Part shown: piece by piece, positions 44,842 to 54,756 of the stretch | Layout: every line of letters starts with the position of its first letter | How positions within the stretch are numbered: the first letter of the stretch is position 1 | Assembly (NCBI GenBank): GCA_016722285.1 | Contig: JADKGI010000001.1 | Span: forward strand, 186,001 to 250,000 | Direction of reading: 5' to 3' | From: Saprospiraceae bacterium | GTDB taxonomy: Bacteria; Bacteroidota; Bacteroidia; Chitinophagales; Saprospiraceae | DNA: 64,000 bases | Made by a program: the position numbers and the translations under genes | The notes under the pieces: generated by a model | Seen by the model: the letters and a program-made list of their open reading frames with translations, nothing else | Database searches by the model: none | What the model was told of the DNA's origin: nothing

Positions 44842-46317
44842 ATGTCCAATCAGATCAGAAGCTTAAAACCGAATTCAATTTGGAATCATTTTGCAGATAT
44901 CAATGCAATACCCCGCGCCTCTAAAAAGGAAACGAAAATTATTGCTTTTATGGCAGAATTTGGTAAAAATCTGGGTCTTGAGACTATAGTAGATGAATGT
45001 GGCAATGTGATCATCCGAAAGCTGCCCACGAAAGGTATGGAGAATCGCAAGCCAATAGTCCTGCAGTCTCATCTGGATATGGTGCATCAAAAAAATGACA
45101 ATAGGGACTTTGATTTTGATACCCAAGGTATAAATATGTATATAGATGGAGACTGGGTCAAAGCAGATGGTACCACCTTGGGTGCAGATAATGGTATAGG
45201 AGTAGCTACGATCATGGCTATACTGGCATCTGATGAAATCCCTCACCCCGCTTTGGAAGCACTTTTTACCATTGATGAAGAGACTGGTATGACCGGCGCA
45301 ATGGGACTCAAATCCGGGAGACTTTCAGGTGATATTCTGTTGAACCTCGATACAGAAGAAGACGATGAGATCACTATCGGGTGTGCAGGGGGGATCGATG
45401 TCACAGCACTCAGAAAATATCAGCAGGATCTTCTGAATGCATCTGAATATACAAGTTTTAAAATTTCGGTTAAGGGTCTTCAGGGAGGCCACTCGGGAAT
45501 TGATATTAACCGTGGCCGTGGTAATTCTAATAAGATACTCAACAGACTCTTATATAATCAGAATGAAAATTTTGGTATGCGCCTGTGCGAATTTAATGGT
45601 GGGAGCCTGCGCAATGCCATACCAAGGGAAAGTGATGCTGTAATTGCCATTCCATTGGAAAATAAAAAGGGATTTTTAATCGCCCTTGATGAAAATATTT
45701 CTGATATAAAAAATGAATATTCCTCTATCGAAAAAAATCTGGAAATTTCAGCCATAGCCCACCCTTGTCCTTCAGAATGCATGTCAAAGACATCACAGCA
45801 AGCTATTATCAACTCCTTATATGGTGCACACAATGGTGTTTTTCGAATGAGTCCTGATATAAAAGATCTGGTTGAGGCCTCCAATAATATAGCTAAAGTA
45901 GAAATAAAAAATGGGGTGGCTAAAATTTTGTGTCTGACGAGATCGTCAGTAGAATCATCAAAAACAGATGTTACAAACACACTTAAATCAACTTTTGAAC
46001 TTGCGGGATTTAAGGTCTCATTTACGGGGGCTTACCCGGGTTGGACTCCTAATGTCCACTCTCCGATTTTAAAGGTATTATCTGAATTATATAAAAACAT
46101 ACACGGCAATAACCCACAAATAGTCGCATGCCATGCGGGGTTGGAATGTGGCATCCTGGGTAAAAACTATCCTGAAATGGATATGATATCGTTTGGACCT
46201 ACAATTAAAGGGGCTCATTCTCCCGATGAAAAGGTCAATATCACTTCAGTTGAAAAATTCTGGGACTATACGCTGGAAATTCTAAAAAACATACCACCAA
46301 AAGAATCAGTCGTATAA
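44842..46317 (+). CDS. pepD: Aminoacyl-histidine dipeptidase (PepD, M20C)
   Basis: This 491-residue cytosolic zinc aminopeptidase cleaves Xaa-His dipeptides. M20 metal ligands are visible: VLQSHLDMVHQK (H and D), LGADNGIGVATIMAI (D), TIDEETGMTGAMGLK (EE), and the C-terminal H in KGAHSPDEKVNITS. The lid/dimerisation domain lies between (residues ~205-360, SGIDINRGRGNSNKI). Length matches PepD. The gene has its own promoter and stands alone. Confidence 0.95.
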   Translation: MSNQIRSLKPNSIWNHFADINAIPRASKKETKIIAFMAEFGKNLGLETIVDECGNVIIRKLPTKGMENRKPIVLQSHLDMVHQKNDNRDFDFDTQGINMYIDGDWVKADGTTLGADNGIGVATIMAILASDEIPHPALEALFTIDEETGMTGAMGLKSGRLSGDILLNLDTEEDDEITIGCAGGIDVTALRKYQQDLLNASEYTSFKISVKGLQGGHSGIDINRGRGNSNKILNRLLYNQNENFGMRLCEFNGGSLRNAIPRESDAVIAIPLENKKGFLIALDENISDIKNEYSSIEKNLEISAIAHPCPSECMSKTSQQAIINSLYGAHNGVFRMSPDIKDLVEASNNIAKVEIKNGVAKILCLTRSSVESSKTDVTNTLKSTFELAGFKVSFTGAYPGWTPNVHSPILKVLSELYKNIHGNNPQIVACHAGLECGILGKNYPEMDMISFGPTIKGAHSPDEKVNITSVEKFWDYTLEILKNIPPKESVV

Positions 46318-46776
46318 TTGCATTTAAAATTTAATATTGTTTTCTTCAAAAGTGATACTGTCATTCAAGTTTTAAATAATAAATTTTACAAAACATGCAT
46401 AATAATGGTAAACTTGTAACCATTTTTTCCAATCTTATAATATTGAGTTTGCTCCGAAAAGTTTATTTTTGCCACAAAGGTACAAAGAAAAATAATTTTT
46501 AAATAGTTGATATTTAATCCTTTGTGAACATTTGAGACTTAGAGACCTAATGGCATTTCTTTATATTTGTCTTTTCGAATTGGTCTTAATATTACCCTGT
46601 AGGATCATTAATTGTATATGGGAACATATAATAGAAATGATTTAATGTCATTTCCAAAGTCAGCTTTAAATGTTTTATAAAATAAACAGAAAAAAAATGG
46701 AATGACCGCCAACCATTCTTTAAATTTTGGTAGTCTATAAAGAAAAGACATCATCATCAAATAAACAATAAACATC
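46318..46776. other. Noncoding spacer with an 86-bp inverted-end element
   Basis: AT-rich sequence after pepD, then the element at 46470-46555, then a TATATTTG -7-like site at 46562-46569 about 200 bp upstream of the next ATG. No gene is seen on either strand. Confidence 0.35.
46470..46555. repeat. Inverted-end element with TGCCA...TGGCA termini
   Basis: TGCCACAAAGGTACAAAG at the left and CTTAGAGACCTAATGGCA at the right are imperfect inverted arms around an AT-rich centre. This resembles the short CACAAAG-type palindromic repeats scattered through Bacteroidota intergenic regions. Only one copy is in the window. Confidence 0.45.
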
Positions 46777-48036
46777 ATGAGAAATATATTTTTAGGAATG
46801 ATTTGCCTTTCCATTTTTGTATCATTCCAGTCCTGTCTGAATGATTCTTGTACCGAGGCTCGCACTTTTGTGCAGTACACCCCAGTATATATGACCAAAG
46901 CGCAGTTCCGGACGGCTATCAAATCAGAACCTGTCCGCAAACTGGAAAATCCCGGAAAGTTTTACTTTTATAAGACCTTTTTGTTTATCAATGACCAGGG
47001 AGTTGGGATACATGTGTACGACCTGAAAAATGAATCCAAACCGGTAAAAGTTGGATTTTATAACATACCCGGAAATTTTGACATTGCTATAAAAGAAAAT
47101 ATCCTGTATGCTGATAACGTCATTGACTTGGTAGCCCTTGATATCAGTGATATTTCCCAACCCAAAGTGGTGAATCGAATAGAAGATTACAAAGGCCAGT
47201 ATATAAATTATGATCCTTTACAATATTATGCCTATGCCGTCAAATCCGACCAGACGACCATCCTGGATTGCAGCGATCAGAATTTTAGTCAGGAAACTTT
47301 TGTCAACGGCGGAGTAGTATTCTTTGATAAATCCACTGCCCCAAATACCTCTGTCATCAGTAGCACCGGGTCAAATACGGGTGTAGGTGGTTCTTTTGCC
47401 AGATTTACCGTGGTTAATGACTATCTGTATGTAGTAGATCAAAATTCTTTAAAATCTTATCTGGTAGATAACCCTGAAAAACCGGTTTTGAAACATACCA
47501 ATCAGTTGGGATGGGGTATCGAGACAATTTTTCCATTTAAGGACAAGCTGTTTGTGGGTTCAAACTCAGGAATGTATATTTTTGATAACAACCGGCCTGA
47601 GACACCTGTTTTGCAGTCTGTATTTGACCACGCCAGGGCATGTGACCCTGTGGTAGTAGATGATAATACTGCTTACGTGACTTTACGGGACGGAAACACT
47701 TGCACTGGTTTTACAAATCAGCTTGATGTGATTGATATCACCAATGTTCTGAATCCAAAGCTGATCAAATCTTATCCAATGAAACACCCGCACGGACTGT
47801 CAGTGTATGACAAAAAATTGTACCTTGCTGAAGGTGTTTATGGCTTTAAGGTATTGGACGTCGCAAATCCTGAAAAAGTTAATCAATTAGGTGAAGTGAC
47901 CGGAATCCATAGTTACGATATGATCTCTCTGACTCAGGATCGTCTGTTTATGATCGGCGAAGATGGATTTTATCTGTATAATGTAAGTGATGGCAAAAAG
48001 CCAATACTGATCAGTACCATTAAAAAGAATGAATAA
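46777..48036 (+). CDS. LVIVD-repeat lipoprotein
   Basis: This 419-residue surface lipoprotein has a signal ending in VSFQSC (Cys about 20). Several LVIVD-type beta-propeller repeats follow, with the pattern LVALDISDISQPKVV, LYVVDQNSLKSYLVDNPEKP, LDVIDITNVLNPKLIKS and FKVLDVANPEKVNQLGEVTG. Such proteins act as extracellular propellers, but ligands are unknown. It overlaps the next gene by one base (TAATG), so the two proteins are probably partners at the cell surface. Confidence 0.88.
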   Translation: MRNIFLGMICLSIFVSFQSCLNDSCTEARTFVQYTPVYMTKAQFRTAIKSEPVRKLENPGKFYFYKTFLFINDQGVGIHVYDLKNESKPVKVGFYNIPGNFDIAIKENILYADNVIDLVALDISDISQPKVVNRIEDYKGQYINYDPLQYYAYAVKSDQTTILDCSDQNFSQETFVNGGVVFFDKSTAPNTSVISSTGSNTGVGGSFARFTVVNDYLYVVDQNSLKSYLVDNPEKPVLKHTNQLGWGIETIFPFKDKLFVGSNSGMYIFDNNRPETPVLQSVFDHARACDPVVVDDNTAYVTLRDGNTCTGFTNQLDVIDITNVLNPKLIKSYPMKHPHGLSVYDKKLYLAEGVYGFKVLDVANPEKVNQLGEVTGIHSYDMISLTQDRLFMIGEDGFYLYNVSDGKKPILISTIKKNE

Positions 48037-48755
48037 TGTTTAAGAAATATTTATTTATCCTTGTCATCTTCTTACCTATTCTGTGTATTGCTCAGGATGG
48101 TGACTATAATGACCGCTTGTATTTACAAAACGGCAGCGAACTCAGGGGTAAACTAATCAGATATAACGGGGTTGATACTGTTTATTTTGCGCTGTCTGAT
48201 ACAGAAATACTGTATTTCCCGGGCTCAATGGTAAAAAAAATCAAAATGCAGGGTGCATATGATCAGGAAGAAGAAATATTTAAATATAAATCTTCTATCT
48301 GGTATATCCGGTCTCAGGTTTCACTCTTGTACAGTAAAAACAATCAGGGATTGTCGCTCTCTTTGAGTGGTGGTTATCATTTCAACTATTGGTTCAGCGC
48401 CGGAGCAGGAATCGGTATTGATAATTATTACACCGCCAAAGGGCATAATATATTTCCTTTTTTCGGAGAAGTGAGGGCATCTCTGTTTAAGAAAAATGTA
48501 ACACCTTATGTTGCATTCAGATCCGGATATGGATTTGTAAAAGCAGATAGTGAAATTGGACAAACATCAGCCCGGGGTGGCATATTTTTTAACCCTGTGA
48601 TAGGTTACAGACTGGGTACCGGTAAGCCTTATGTTGATATCTTTGTGGGCGCACGGTTCCAATCAGCCGGCTACATCGTTGCTGATAGTTGGGTTACATC
48701 AGAATTCAATATGAATTTCAAAAGATATGATCTTGGAATAGGAATAAATTTTTAA
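48036..48755 (+). CDS. Secreted predicted outer-membrane beta-barrel protein
   Basis: This 239-residue protein has a signal peptide (MFKKYLFILVIFLPILCIAQ). A short domain with DRLYLQNGSELRGKLIRYNG and IKMQGAYDQEEEI (a common Bacteroidota domain before barrels) is followed by strands of alternating hydrophobicity to a C-terminal YDLGIGINF with a terminal Phe. I predict a small outer-membrane barrel; no specific family name can be given. It is translationally coupled to the LVIVD lipoprotein. Confidence 0.7.
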   Translation: MFKKYLFILVIFLPILCIAQDGDYNDRLYLQNGSELRGKLIRYNGVDTVYFALSDTEILYFPGSMVKKIKMQGAYDQEEEIFKYKSSIWYIRSQVSLLYSKNNQGLSLSLSGGYHFNYWFSAGAGIGIDNYYTAKGHNIFPFFGEVRASLFKKNVTPYVAFRSGYGFVKADSEIGQTSARGGIFFNPVIGYRLGTGKPYVDIFVGARFQSAGYIVADSWVTSEFNMNFKRYDLGIGINF

Positions 48756-48773
48756 TATTTAAATATATGTAAT

Positions 48774-49016
48774 ATGTATATGCCCAGTTTTACCAGGTTA
48801 TGGATATTATTTATTCCATTAAATACTGCTGTGTGGTTGCTTTTTATATTAAGTGCCGCATATTCTATTTATATCTTTTTTGACATAGACAGCAGATCCC
48901 ACTCCGTGAGTGATACACTCATAAATTTTGTATTTAATCTGGTTATCATCTGGGTTATATATTCAGTAATAGCATACATTTCCGGAAAGTTATTCAAAAA
49001 GTTCAAAGACTTTTAG
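48774..49016 (+). CDS. Small two-helix membrane protein
   Basis: This 80-residue protein has two transmembrane helices (about residues 8-30, LWILFIPLNTAVWLLFILSA, and 47-68, LINFVFNLVIIWVIYSVIAY) with a lysine-rich C-terminus KLFKKFKDF facing the cytosol. No family is recognised. It starts 19 bp after the barrel gene and is likely cotranscribed. Confidence 0.6.
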   Translation: MYMPSFTRLWILFIPLNTAVWLLFILSAAYSIYIFFDIDSRSHSVSDTLINFVFNLVIIWVIYSVIAYISGKLFKKFKDF

Positions 49017-49350
49017 GGCTCTGTCTATGGGATTGGTATTTCTGGTTAAAGCAAATTCCAGTGCATTATCAGGATAGCCATTAATTTCTTAGAGAATCTA
49101 TATCAAGGATTTGGTGGAAACTGGAAAAATAGTCAAATAGACTAAAAAATCATATACTTTTTATACCATCACTTCATTAATTCAAAGTCAATTCGTTGAA
49201 AGCTAAATAATTGAAACATTACTTTTCCCTTTTCTAACTCAAATATACACCCCTTCCTCTCCTGATTGTCATCGCGTCTTTTGACCAGTCGCAATTACTT
49301 GCATTATTGATAGAATATCCGTATTTTTACAACGGATAAGAGCAAAAATA
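49017..49350. other. Noncoding spacer before the fdhD group
   Basis: No gene. No clear TAnnTTTG element was found in front of the next ATG. No long repeat or RNA structure. Confidence 0.3.
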
Positions 49351-49719
49351 ATGAAATTAAGGATACAAGGTAATTCATTAAGGCTAAGGTTATCTCTTAC
49401 AGATGTGGCTGAATTAGTGAAAACAGGTCAGACATCTTCCACTTGCAATTTTATGGACCACCATTTGATTTACAAGATTATTCACGGCACTTTTTCCGAT
49501 ATTTCAGCTGAATTTATTCATAATATCATCACTGTCTCAGTACCCTCAAATCTGGTAATTAATTGGGATACAGATGATAGAACAGGTTTTGAAACTACTG
49601 ATATAAATGGTTTGTATATCCTGATTGAAAAAGATTTTCAATGCCTTAAACCAAGAATCCACGAAGATGAATCCGATCTCTTCCCCAATCCTCAGTCAAC
49701 TATATCTTCCCATGATTGA
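49351..49719 (+). CDS. Conserved small protein linked to fdhD (DUF7009-like)
   Basis: This 122-residue cytosolic protein starts MKLRIQGNSLRLRLSLTDVA and contains FSDISAEFIHNIITVSVPSN and NGLYILIEKDFQCLKPRIHE. This fits a small Bacteroidota family (DUF7009-like) that I associate with molybdenum-enzyme loci. Its end overlaps the preferred start of fdhD by 8 nt, which supports a coupled function in formate dehydrogenase maturation, but no biochemical role is known. Confidence 0.65.
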   Translation: MKLRIQGNSLRLRLSLTDVAELVKTGQTSSTCNFMDHHLIYKIIHGTFSDISAEFIHNIITVSVPSNLVINWDTDDRTGFETTDINGLYILIEKDFQCLKPRIHEDESDLFPNPQSTISSHD

Positions 49720-50521
49720 CTCAAACAAACATAAATCTCAAACATCTGAAATAGGCATAATCAGAAATAAAGCAGGGCTAAACACTCCTGTTGTCGATTA
49801 TGTAGCAGTTGAAGCCCCTCTGCAAATTGAAATAAATGATAAGTCTGTCAGCATAACTATGCGTACTCCCGGAGATGACAATGCTTTATCACTTGGTTTT
49901 TTATTTACCGAAGGGCTGATCGTAGATTATAATGCTATCGCAGCCGTCCATCAAAAAGACGAAAATACCATCAACATCATCCCCGAAGATGGTTTTGAAA
50001 TCAGTCCTAAGTCGATGGAAAGGAACTTCTACAGTACTTCCAGTTGTGGCGTTTGCGGAAAGACTTCTGTGGATGCCATTACCGCCAAGTCAAAATATAT
50101 GCCGGTAAAGAAACCGATAAAATTAGCTGATAAAATGCTTTTCACTTTACATGAAAAATTACTTGCTGTGCAGTCAGCCTTTGAAATGACGGGCGGATTG
50201 CATGCATGTGCCTTGTTTTCCAGAGAAGGAAGGTATGTCTTTCATAGTGAGGATGTAGGCAGGCATAATGCACTTGACAAGCTCATCGGACATTCTCTTA
50301 TGGCTGGCAGATTACCTCTCAGCGAGCATATTCTTTTGCTCAGTGGGAGGGCAAGTTTTGAATTGGTGCAAAAAGCAGCAATGGCGGGCATACCGGTCAT
50401 TTTGGCTGTCGGGGCACCTTCCAGTCTGGCAATAGATCTGGCAAAAGAAAATCAACAGACTCTCATAGGTTTTCTTAAAAAAACAGGCTATAATATTTAT
50501 TCCGGTGAAGCATTAAGCTGA
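49712..50521 (+). CDS. fdhD: Formate dehydrogenase accessory sulfurtransferase FdhD
   Basis: This 269-residue sulfurtransferase passes sulfur from IscS to the molybdenum cofactor of formate dehydrogenase. The catalytic Cys motif is in YSTSSCGVCGKTSVDA, and conserved family segments are TMRTPGDDNALSLGFLFTEG, TGGLHACALF, EDVGRHNALDKLIG and LSGRASFELVQKAA. The frame extends upstream to 49625; the start at 49712 gives a normal FdhD length and only an 8-nt overlap with the preceding gene. mobA follows, which also serves molybdenum cofactor. No formate dehydrogenase structural gene is in the window. Confidence 0.92.
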   Translation: MIDSNKHKSQTSEIGIIRNKAGLNTPVVDYVAVEAPLQIEINDKSVSITMRTPGDDNALSLGFLFTEGLIVDYNAIAAVHQKDENTINIIPEDGFEISPKSMERNFYSTSSCGVCGKTSVDAITAKSKYMPVKKPIKLADKMLFTLHEKLLAVQSAFEMTGGLHACALFSREGRYVFHSEDVGRHNALDKLIGHSLMAGRLPLSEHILLLSGRASFELVQKAAMAGIPVILAVGAPSSLAIDLAKENQQTLIGFLKKTGYNIYSGEALS

Positions 50522-50570
50522 TTATGCTCAATGCCCATTCATATTAGGTTACCTTAAAAAAATAAAATCT

Positions 50571-51134
50571 TTGAAAGGAGTTGTTTTAATGGGTGGCCGT
50601 AGCACCAGAATGGGAATAGATAAAGCTTTTTTAGATTGGAAAGGCAAGCCTTTATATACAAATGCAGTAAAAAAATTATTGCCTTTTTGTTCCGAAGTTT
50701 ATCTCTCAGTAAATGCCCTCCAGAATGAACAATTCTCTTTTGTGGATAATTTGGTTATTGATTCAACAGAAAGCGATGGACCTATAGGCGGAATTATCTC
50801 CTGTCATAGATTTCTAAAAGATACTTTGTTGTTTCTGGGGTGTGATATACCTCTTGTTTCAGATGCAGATGTTAAAAACTTAGCAGAAATTCATAAAAAT
50901 GGGCAGGGATGTACCGTATATTTCAATTCCATCCGTAACTGTTATGAACCTATGCTGTCCATTTGGGATCCGCTTATACTGGATAGCCTGGATGTTTATT
51001 TTATAAATGGCGGTCGATCATTGCAGCGATTCCTTAATGAAAATAATACTCATAAAATACCATTACTAAATGAAGAAAACTTTAAAAATATAAATACCGA
51101 ATCAGATTGGAAATCAATATTAAACACTAATTAA
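50571..51134 (+). CDS. mobA: Molybdenum cofactor guanylyltransferase MobA
   Basis: This 187-residue enzyme transfers GMP to molybdopterin to make the bis-MGD cofactor. It begins with the nucleotide-binding VLMGGRSTRMGIDKAFLDW, followed by the LFLGCDIPLVSDADV metal site, SDGPIGGIISC, and CYEPMLSIW. The start is a TTG at 50571. It completes the bis-MGD side of the fdhD group, so a bis-MGD enzyme such as formate dehydrogenase or nitrate reductase is expected elsewhere. Confidence 0.92.
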   Translation: MKGVVLMGGRSTRMGIDKAFLDWKGKPLYTNAVKKLLPFCSEVYLSVNALQNEQFSFVDNLVIDSTESDGPIGGIISCHRFLKDTLLFLGCDIPLVSDADVKNLAEIHKNGQGCTVYFNSIRNCYEPMLSIWDPLILDSLDVYFINGGRSLQRFLNENNTHKIPLLNEENFKNINTESDWKSILNTN

Positions 51135-51173
51135 AAATTCTTTTTTATATCCGGTATGTGTTAATTAAATCAT

Positions 51174-52853
51174 TCATCTCCCAACAATTCGAATTTCTAC
51201 CCTTCTGTTTTTACTTTTATTCTCTTCTGTATCATTGGGAGCCAATGGTTTGGAATCCCCATACCCTAATGCTGTGACCCGAAATGCAGCAATTCCTCCT
51301 TCAATTAAATAATTTTTAATGGTCTTTGCCCTCTCTTCTGATAGTTTTATTAATCCAAATTTTTCCCCTACATTATCGGTATGCCCGGCTATGCTAATAT
51401 TCAACAAAGGATGGGATTTCATCAGTTTGACAAGCTTCTGACCTCCGATATGATTCCGGTAAAAGGTCAGGTTTGGATTTCTCAAAGTAAATGCTGTGCA
51501 GAATGATGTTGTTTTTTATCTGCAATTCCGGTTCTGCTGGTTTTTCGTCCTGAGTTAAATCCTGACTCTTAATAACCAGAGTCGCTTCCGGATTTAAGAT
51601 AAGCTCAATGCTGGTCTCTTTTAGTCCGGCATTTGCCAGATCCTGTGGGTCCACGATCACTTCACGGCTTACCAGATTACGGTTTGTTGCCTGAAAAACT
51701 ACCGATTTATTTTCAAAAAATTTATATCTGCATATTCCATCTTTAGAATTAAAGAAGCCTGATTTTTGGTATTGATATGCATTACCCCATGAGATTTCAG
51801 CCGGATACGCTTGACCATTTTCCATGTTTATCACTTTGATATTTACAATCAAAGACCCGGTAAGCTTTTCTCTTTTGAGCTTCGCTCTGTATATGTCGCT
51901 TGTTCCCCCACGGTCAGATGTAAAAAAGATCGTATTATTATCCTTCAACAGATGCGGGTGTGAATCATTATATTCGCTATTGAGCGGCGGATTTAATAAT
52001 TCAGGTTTCGTCCAGGACATAAATGATGCATCTTTTCTTTCTGAAAAATATATATCCGTACCGCCATACCCCCCTGGCCTGTCCGATGAAAAATATATCC
52101 TTTTCATGTCGTGGGATAGCATTGGAGTGGATTCCCTGTATTCAGAATTTATCTCATTGCCCAGATTTACCGGCGTGGTAAATTTATTATCTCCTGATCT
52201 AAATGACAAAATAAATCCATACCCCGACCATTTCCGTCATCCATAGCTAATACGAGTATGGTTGAATCAATGCTTGCTGTTAAGTTGATTTCTGAAGAAA
52301 TCTGATTGAACCCTGCAATATGGAGGGGCTTAGGAAATGTAAAGGTTTCTCCATCGAAGTTAGTATATGAAAATCCTTTTTCAATACCCCCTGATGGTGG
52401 AAACTGATTAATGACAAGAAATGTATTTGACTTTCCATAATTGGCACAGATACTATTTGGCAATACATCATTGATGGGATATTTGGGATGAAAAATCCCG
52501 TAGGGCTCCCCATCTTTCAACCTCGAATACCAGATATCCTGATTGTATCCTGAAGAAAGTGGCTCTTCGATATATTCCGAAGCAATCTGTGAAAAAACCA
52601 TCTTTAGATTCTCCTCATATTCCTTTGTTGATGCCGTATTATAAATATTAATTCCGTCCAGCATCAAAGTCTTTTCGCAGGCAGGATCCGCATTTCTTGT
52701 AAAGAATAAGATATCTTCTCCAAATGAAACAACAGGACAAATTTCATTTAAATAATCGGTATTAACCGGATATCCCAATTTTACAACACTATGTTGCGCC
52801 TGACAGTAAAAAGTATAAATACTTAAAACGAATATGATTGTATTCTTTATCAA
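51174..52853 (-). CDS. PD40/OmpA-domain exported protein (two frameshifts)
   Basis: Adding one base near 52210 and adjusting one near 51445 gives about 559 residues: signal peptide (MIKNTIIFVLSIYTFYCQAQ), PD40-type propeller (STPMLSHDMKRIYFSSDRPG, SHPHLLKDNNTIFFTSDRGG), a beta-sandwich region and a C-terminal OmpA domain (SIYFEKSKPDLLPESY, ISIAGHTDNVGEKFGLIKLS, NRRVEIRI). It resembles the PorE-like protein at 32862 but lacks the TPR region. OmpA-type peptidoglycan contact suggests a cell-surface anchoring role; substrate unknown. Confidence 0.78.
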
Positions 52854-53003
52854 GTATATTTTATTATGATTGATAATATTTTTTGTATGACATCAAATAA
52901 TCACACAAATATATAACTAAATTTTATTATATATGTTAAAGATTTTAAAATATATAACTAAATTTAAAGAGTTTGCGTTACCTCTTTATTCAACAAATGA
53001 CAG

Positions 53004-53672
53004 ATGAACCGATTTTTGATAGTTCTATTCCTTACAGTCATCCATCTTCCTCTTGCTGCTCAGACCATTCCTGAACAAGGAGGGAAGCAAACTAAAATCA
53101 CTATAGAAGGCAACATATATCCTGCACTTATCATTGAAAACGGGGATACGCTGATCCTGGTGGATCTGGACAATGTAAGCATTACAGCACTCCGTACATT
53201 TGCCAATGACGAAGAATACAGAAAATACGAACGTTTCAGAAATTATGCAGCCAAAGTGTATCCTTTTGCTAAAGAAGCAATAAGAATTTTCAGAGAATTG
53301 GAGTATGCATCTCAGCAAATGACTAAAAAAGAAAAAAAGAAAAAAATTGCTGAGCTTGAAGTGCAGCTTACCAAAGAATTTGAAGAACCTCTCACAAATC
53401 TGACAAAATTACAGGGGAAAATTATGATTAAAATGATAGAAAAAGAAACCGGTGAACCTATTTACACTATGATCAAAGACCTCAAAGGTGGGTTTAAAGC
53501 ATTCTATTGGAATATGTTTTCCAAACTATATAGCTACGATCTCAAGGAAGGATATAACAAGGGTGATTACCCAATACTGGACGCTGTGCTTCAGGATTTT
53601 GATGTATCTTACCGCATCGAAAATGAAACAAGCCTGAAATATGTCAAACTTAACCGAAAGTCTGAAAAATAA
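53004..53672 (+). CDS. DUF4294-family secreted protein
   Basis: This 222-residue protein has a signal peptide (MNRFLIVLFLTVIHLPLAAQ). The DUF4294 core is visible in YPALIIENGDTLILVDLDNV, RNYAAKVYPFAKEAIRIFRE, TKLQGKIMIKMIEKETGEPI and GGFKAFYWNMFSKLYSYDLK. The family is found almost only in Bacteroidota and has no known function. A Lys-rich helix (about residues 100-125) lies in the middle. It overlaps mvaD by 32 nt in another frame. Confidence 0.85.
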   Translation: MNRFLIVLFLTVIHLPLAAQTIPEQGGKQTKITIEGNIYPALIIENGDTLILVDLDNVSITALRTFANDEEYRKYERFRNYAAKVYPFAKEAIRIFRELEYASQQMTKKEKKKKIAELEVQLTKEFEEPLTNLTKLQGKIMIKMIEKETGEPIYTMIKDLKGGFKAFYWNMFSKLYSYDLKEGYNKGDYPILDAVLQDFDVSYRIENETSLKYVKLNRKSEK

Positions 53673-54708
53673 TATTAAAACAGGTTGGGAAAGTCCCTCA
53701 AATATAGCTCTTGTCAAATATTGGGGTAAGTATGATAATCAATTGCCCCAAAACCCTTCAGTAAGTTTTACTCTAAGTACAGCGGCAACCAGAACCTTCG
53801 TTACTTATTCTGAAAGTAATCATGAAGGAATGGATGTTTCCTTCCTTTTTGATGGACATGAAAATGCACCTTTCAAATCGAGAATTGAAAAATTTCTGAA
53901 CCAAATGTCATCAGAATACTTTCCTTTTCTTAAAAACGGTCATATAGCCATTGAGACTAGTAATTCATTTCCCCATAGCAGCGGTATAGCTTCATCTGCA
54001 TCTGCTATGTCTGCTTTGGCATTGTGTTTATGTGATATTGAAAATTCATTAAACGGAAATACAACATTTAGTGATGCATTCTTTCGTAAGGCGTCTTTTA
54101 TTTCCAGATTGGCCAGTGGAAGTGCTTGCAGATCTGTATTCCCTTTGATGGCTGTTTGGGGTTTAGTACCGACCGTTGCCGGCTCATCTGAAGAATGGGC
54201 TATCGGCTTTAGTGAAGATATCCATCCGGTTTTTCATAATTTCCACGACGATATCCTGATAATAAGCCCAAATGAAAAAAGTGTCTCATCTTCTGCAGGT
54301 CACCAATTAATGGAAAACAATCCTTATGCACCAGCACGATACACACAGGCTGGTGACAGACTTAAAACCCTTTTAGTCGCTATCCGGGATGGTGATATCG
54401 ATACTTTTGGAAAGATAACTGAAGCCGAAGCCCTTACTCTTCACGCATTGATGATGTGTTCTGACCCGGCCTATATTCTCATGGAAGAAGGATCTCTTAC
54501 TGTCATAAAAAAAATTCAGAAGTTCAGAGTTGAGACCGGCATTCCTGTTTGGTTTACACTTGATGCTGGTCCCAATGTCCATGTTCTATATCCGGCTGAT
54601 GCTGATCAGCAAGTGCAGTCATTCATTATTTCTGAATTGAAACCTTACTGCCATGAGGGCAAAATCATACGGGATAAAGTTGGTACAGGTCCCAAAAAAA
54701 TTTCATAA
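53641..54708 (+). CDS. mvaD: Diphosphomevalonate decarboxylase
   Basis: This 355-residue GHMP-fold enzyme converts mevalonate diphosphate into isopentenyl diphosphate. It shows IALVKYWGKYDNQLPQNPSV at the start, the GHMP ATP loop PHSSGIASSASAMSALALC, SGSACRSVFP, and the C-terminal FTLDAGPNVHVL. Presence of mvaD implies a classical mevalonate route to isoprenoids in this organism, a known split among Bacteroidota. The start lies 32 nt inside DUF4294, which couples the two. Confidence 0.93.
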   Translation: MSNLTESLKNNIKTGWESPSNIALVKYWGKYDNQLPQNPSVSFTLSTAATRTFVTYSESNHEGMDVSFLFDGHENAPFKSRIEKFLNQMSSEYFPFLKNGHIAIETSNSFPHSSGIASSASAMSALALCLCDIENSLNGNTTFSDAFFRKASFISRLASGSACRSVFPLMAVWGLVPTVAGSSEEWAIGFSEDIHPVFHNFHDDILIISPNEKSVSSSAGHQLMENNPYAPARYTQAGDRLKTLLVAIRDGDIDTFGKITEAEALTLHALMMCSDPAYILMEEGSLTVIKKIQKFRVETGIPVWFTLDAGPNVHVLYPADADQQVQSFIISELKPYCHEGKIIRDKVGTGPKKIS

Positions 54709-54756
54709 AATTTTTATTGTATAGGTATATGCTTTCACCTCTCAAAAAAATGTCAA

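Noticed and set aside
46608..46940. 110-codon reverse frame upstream of the LVIVD lipoprotein
   Set aside because: It overlaps the lipoprotein signal peptide on the opposite strand and lacks family features.
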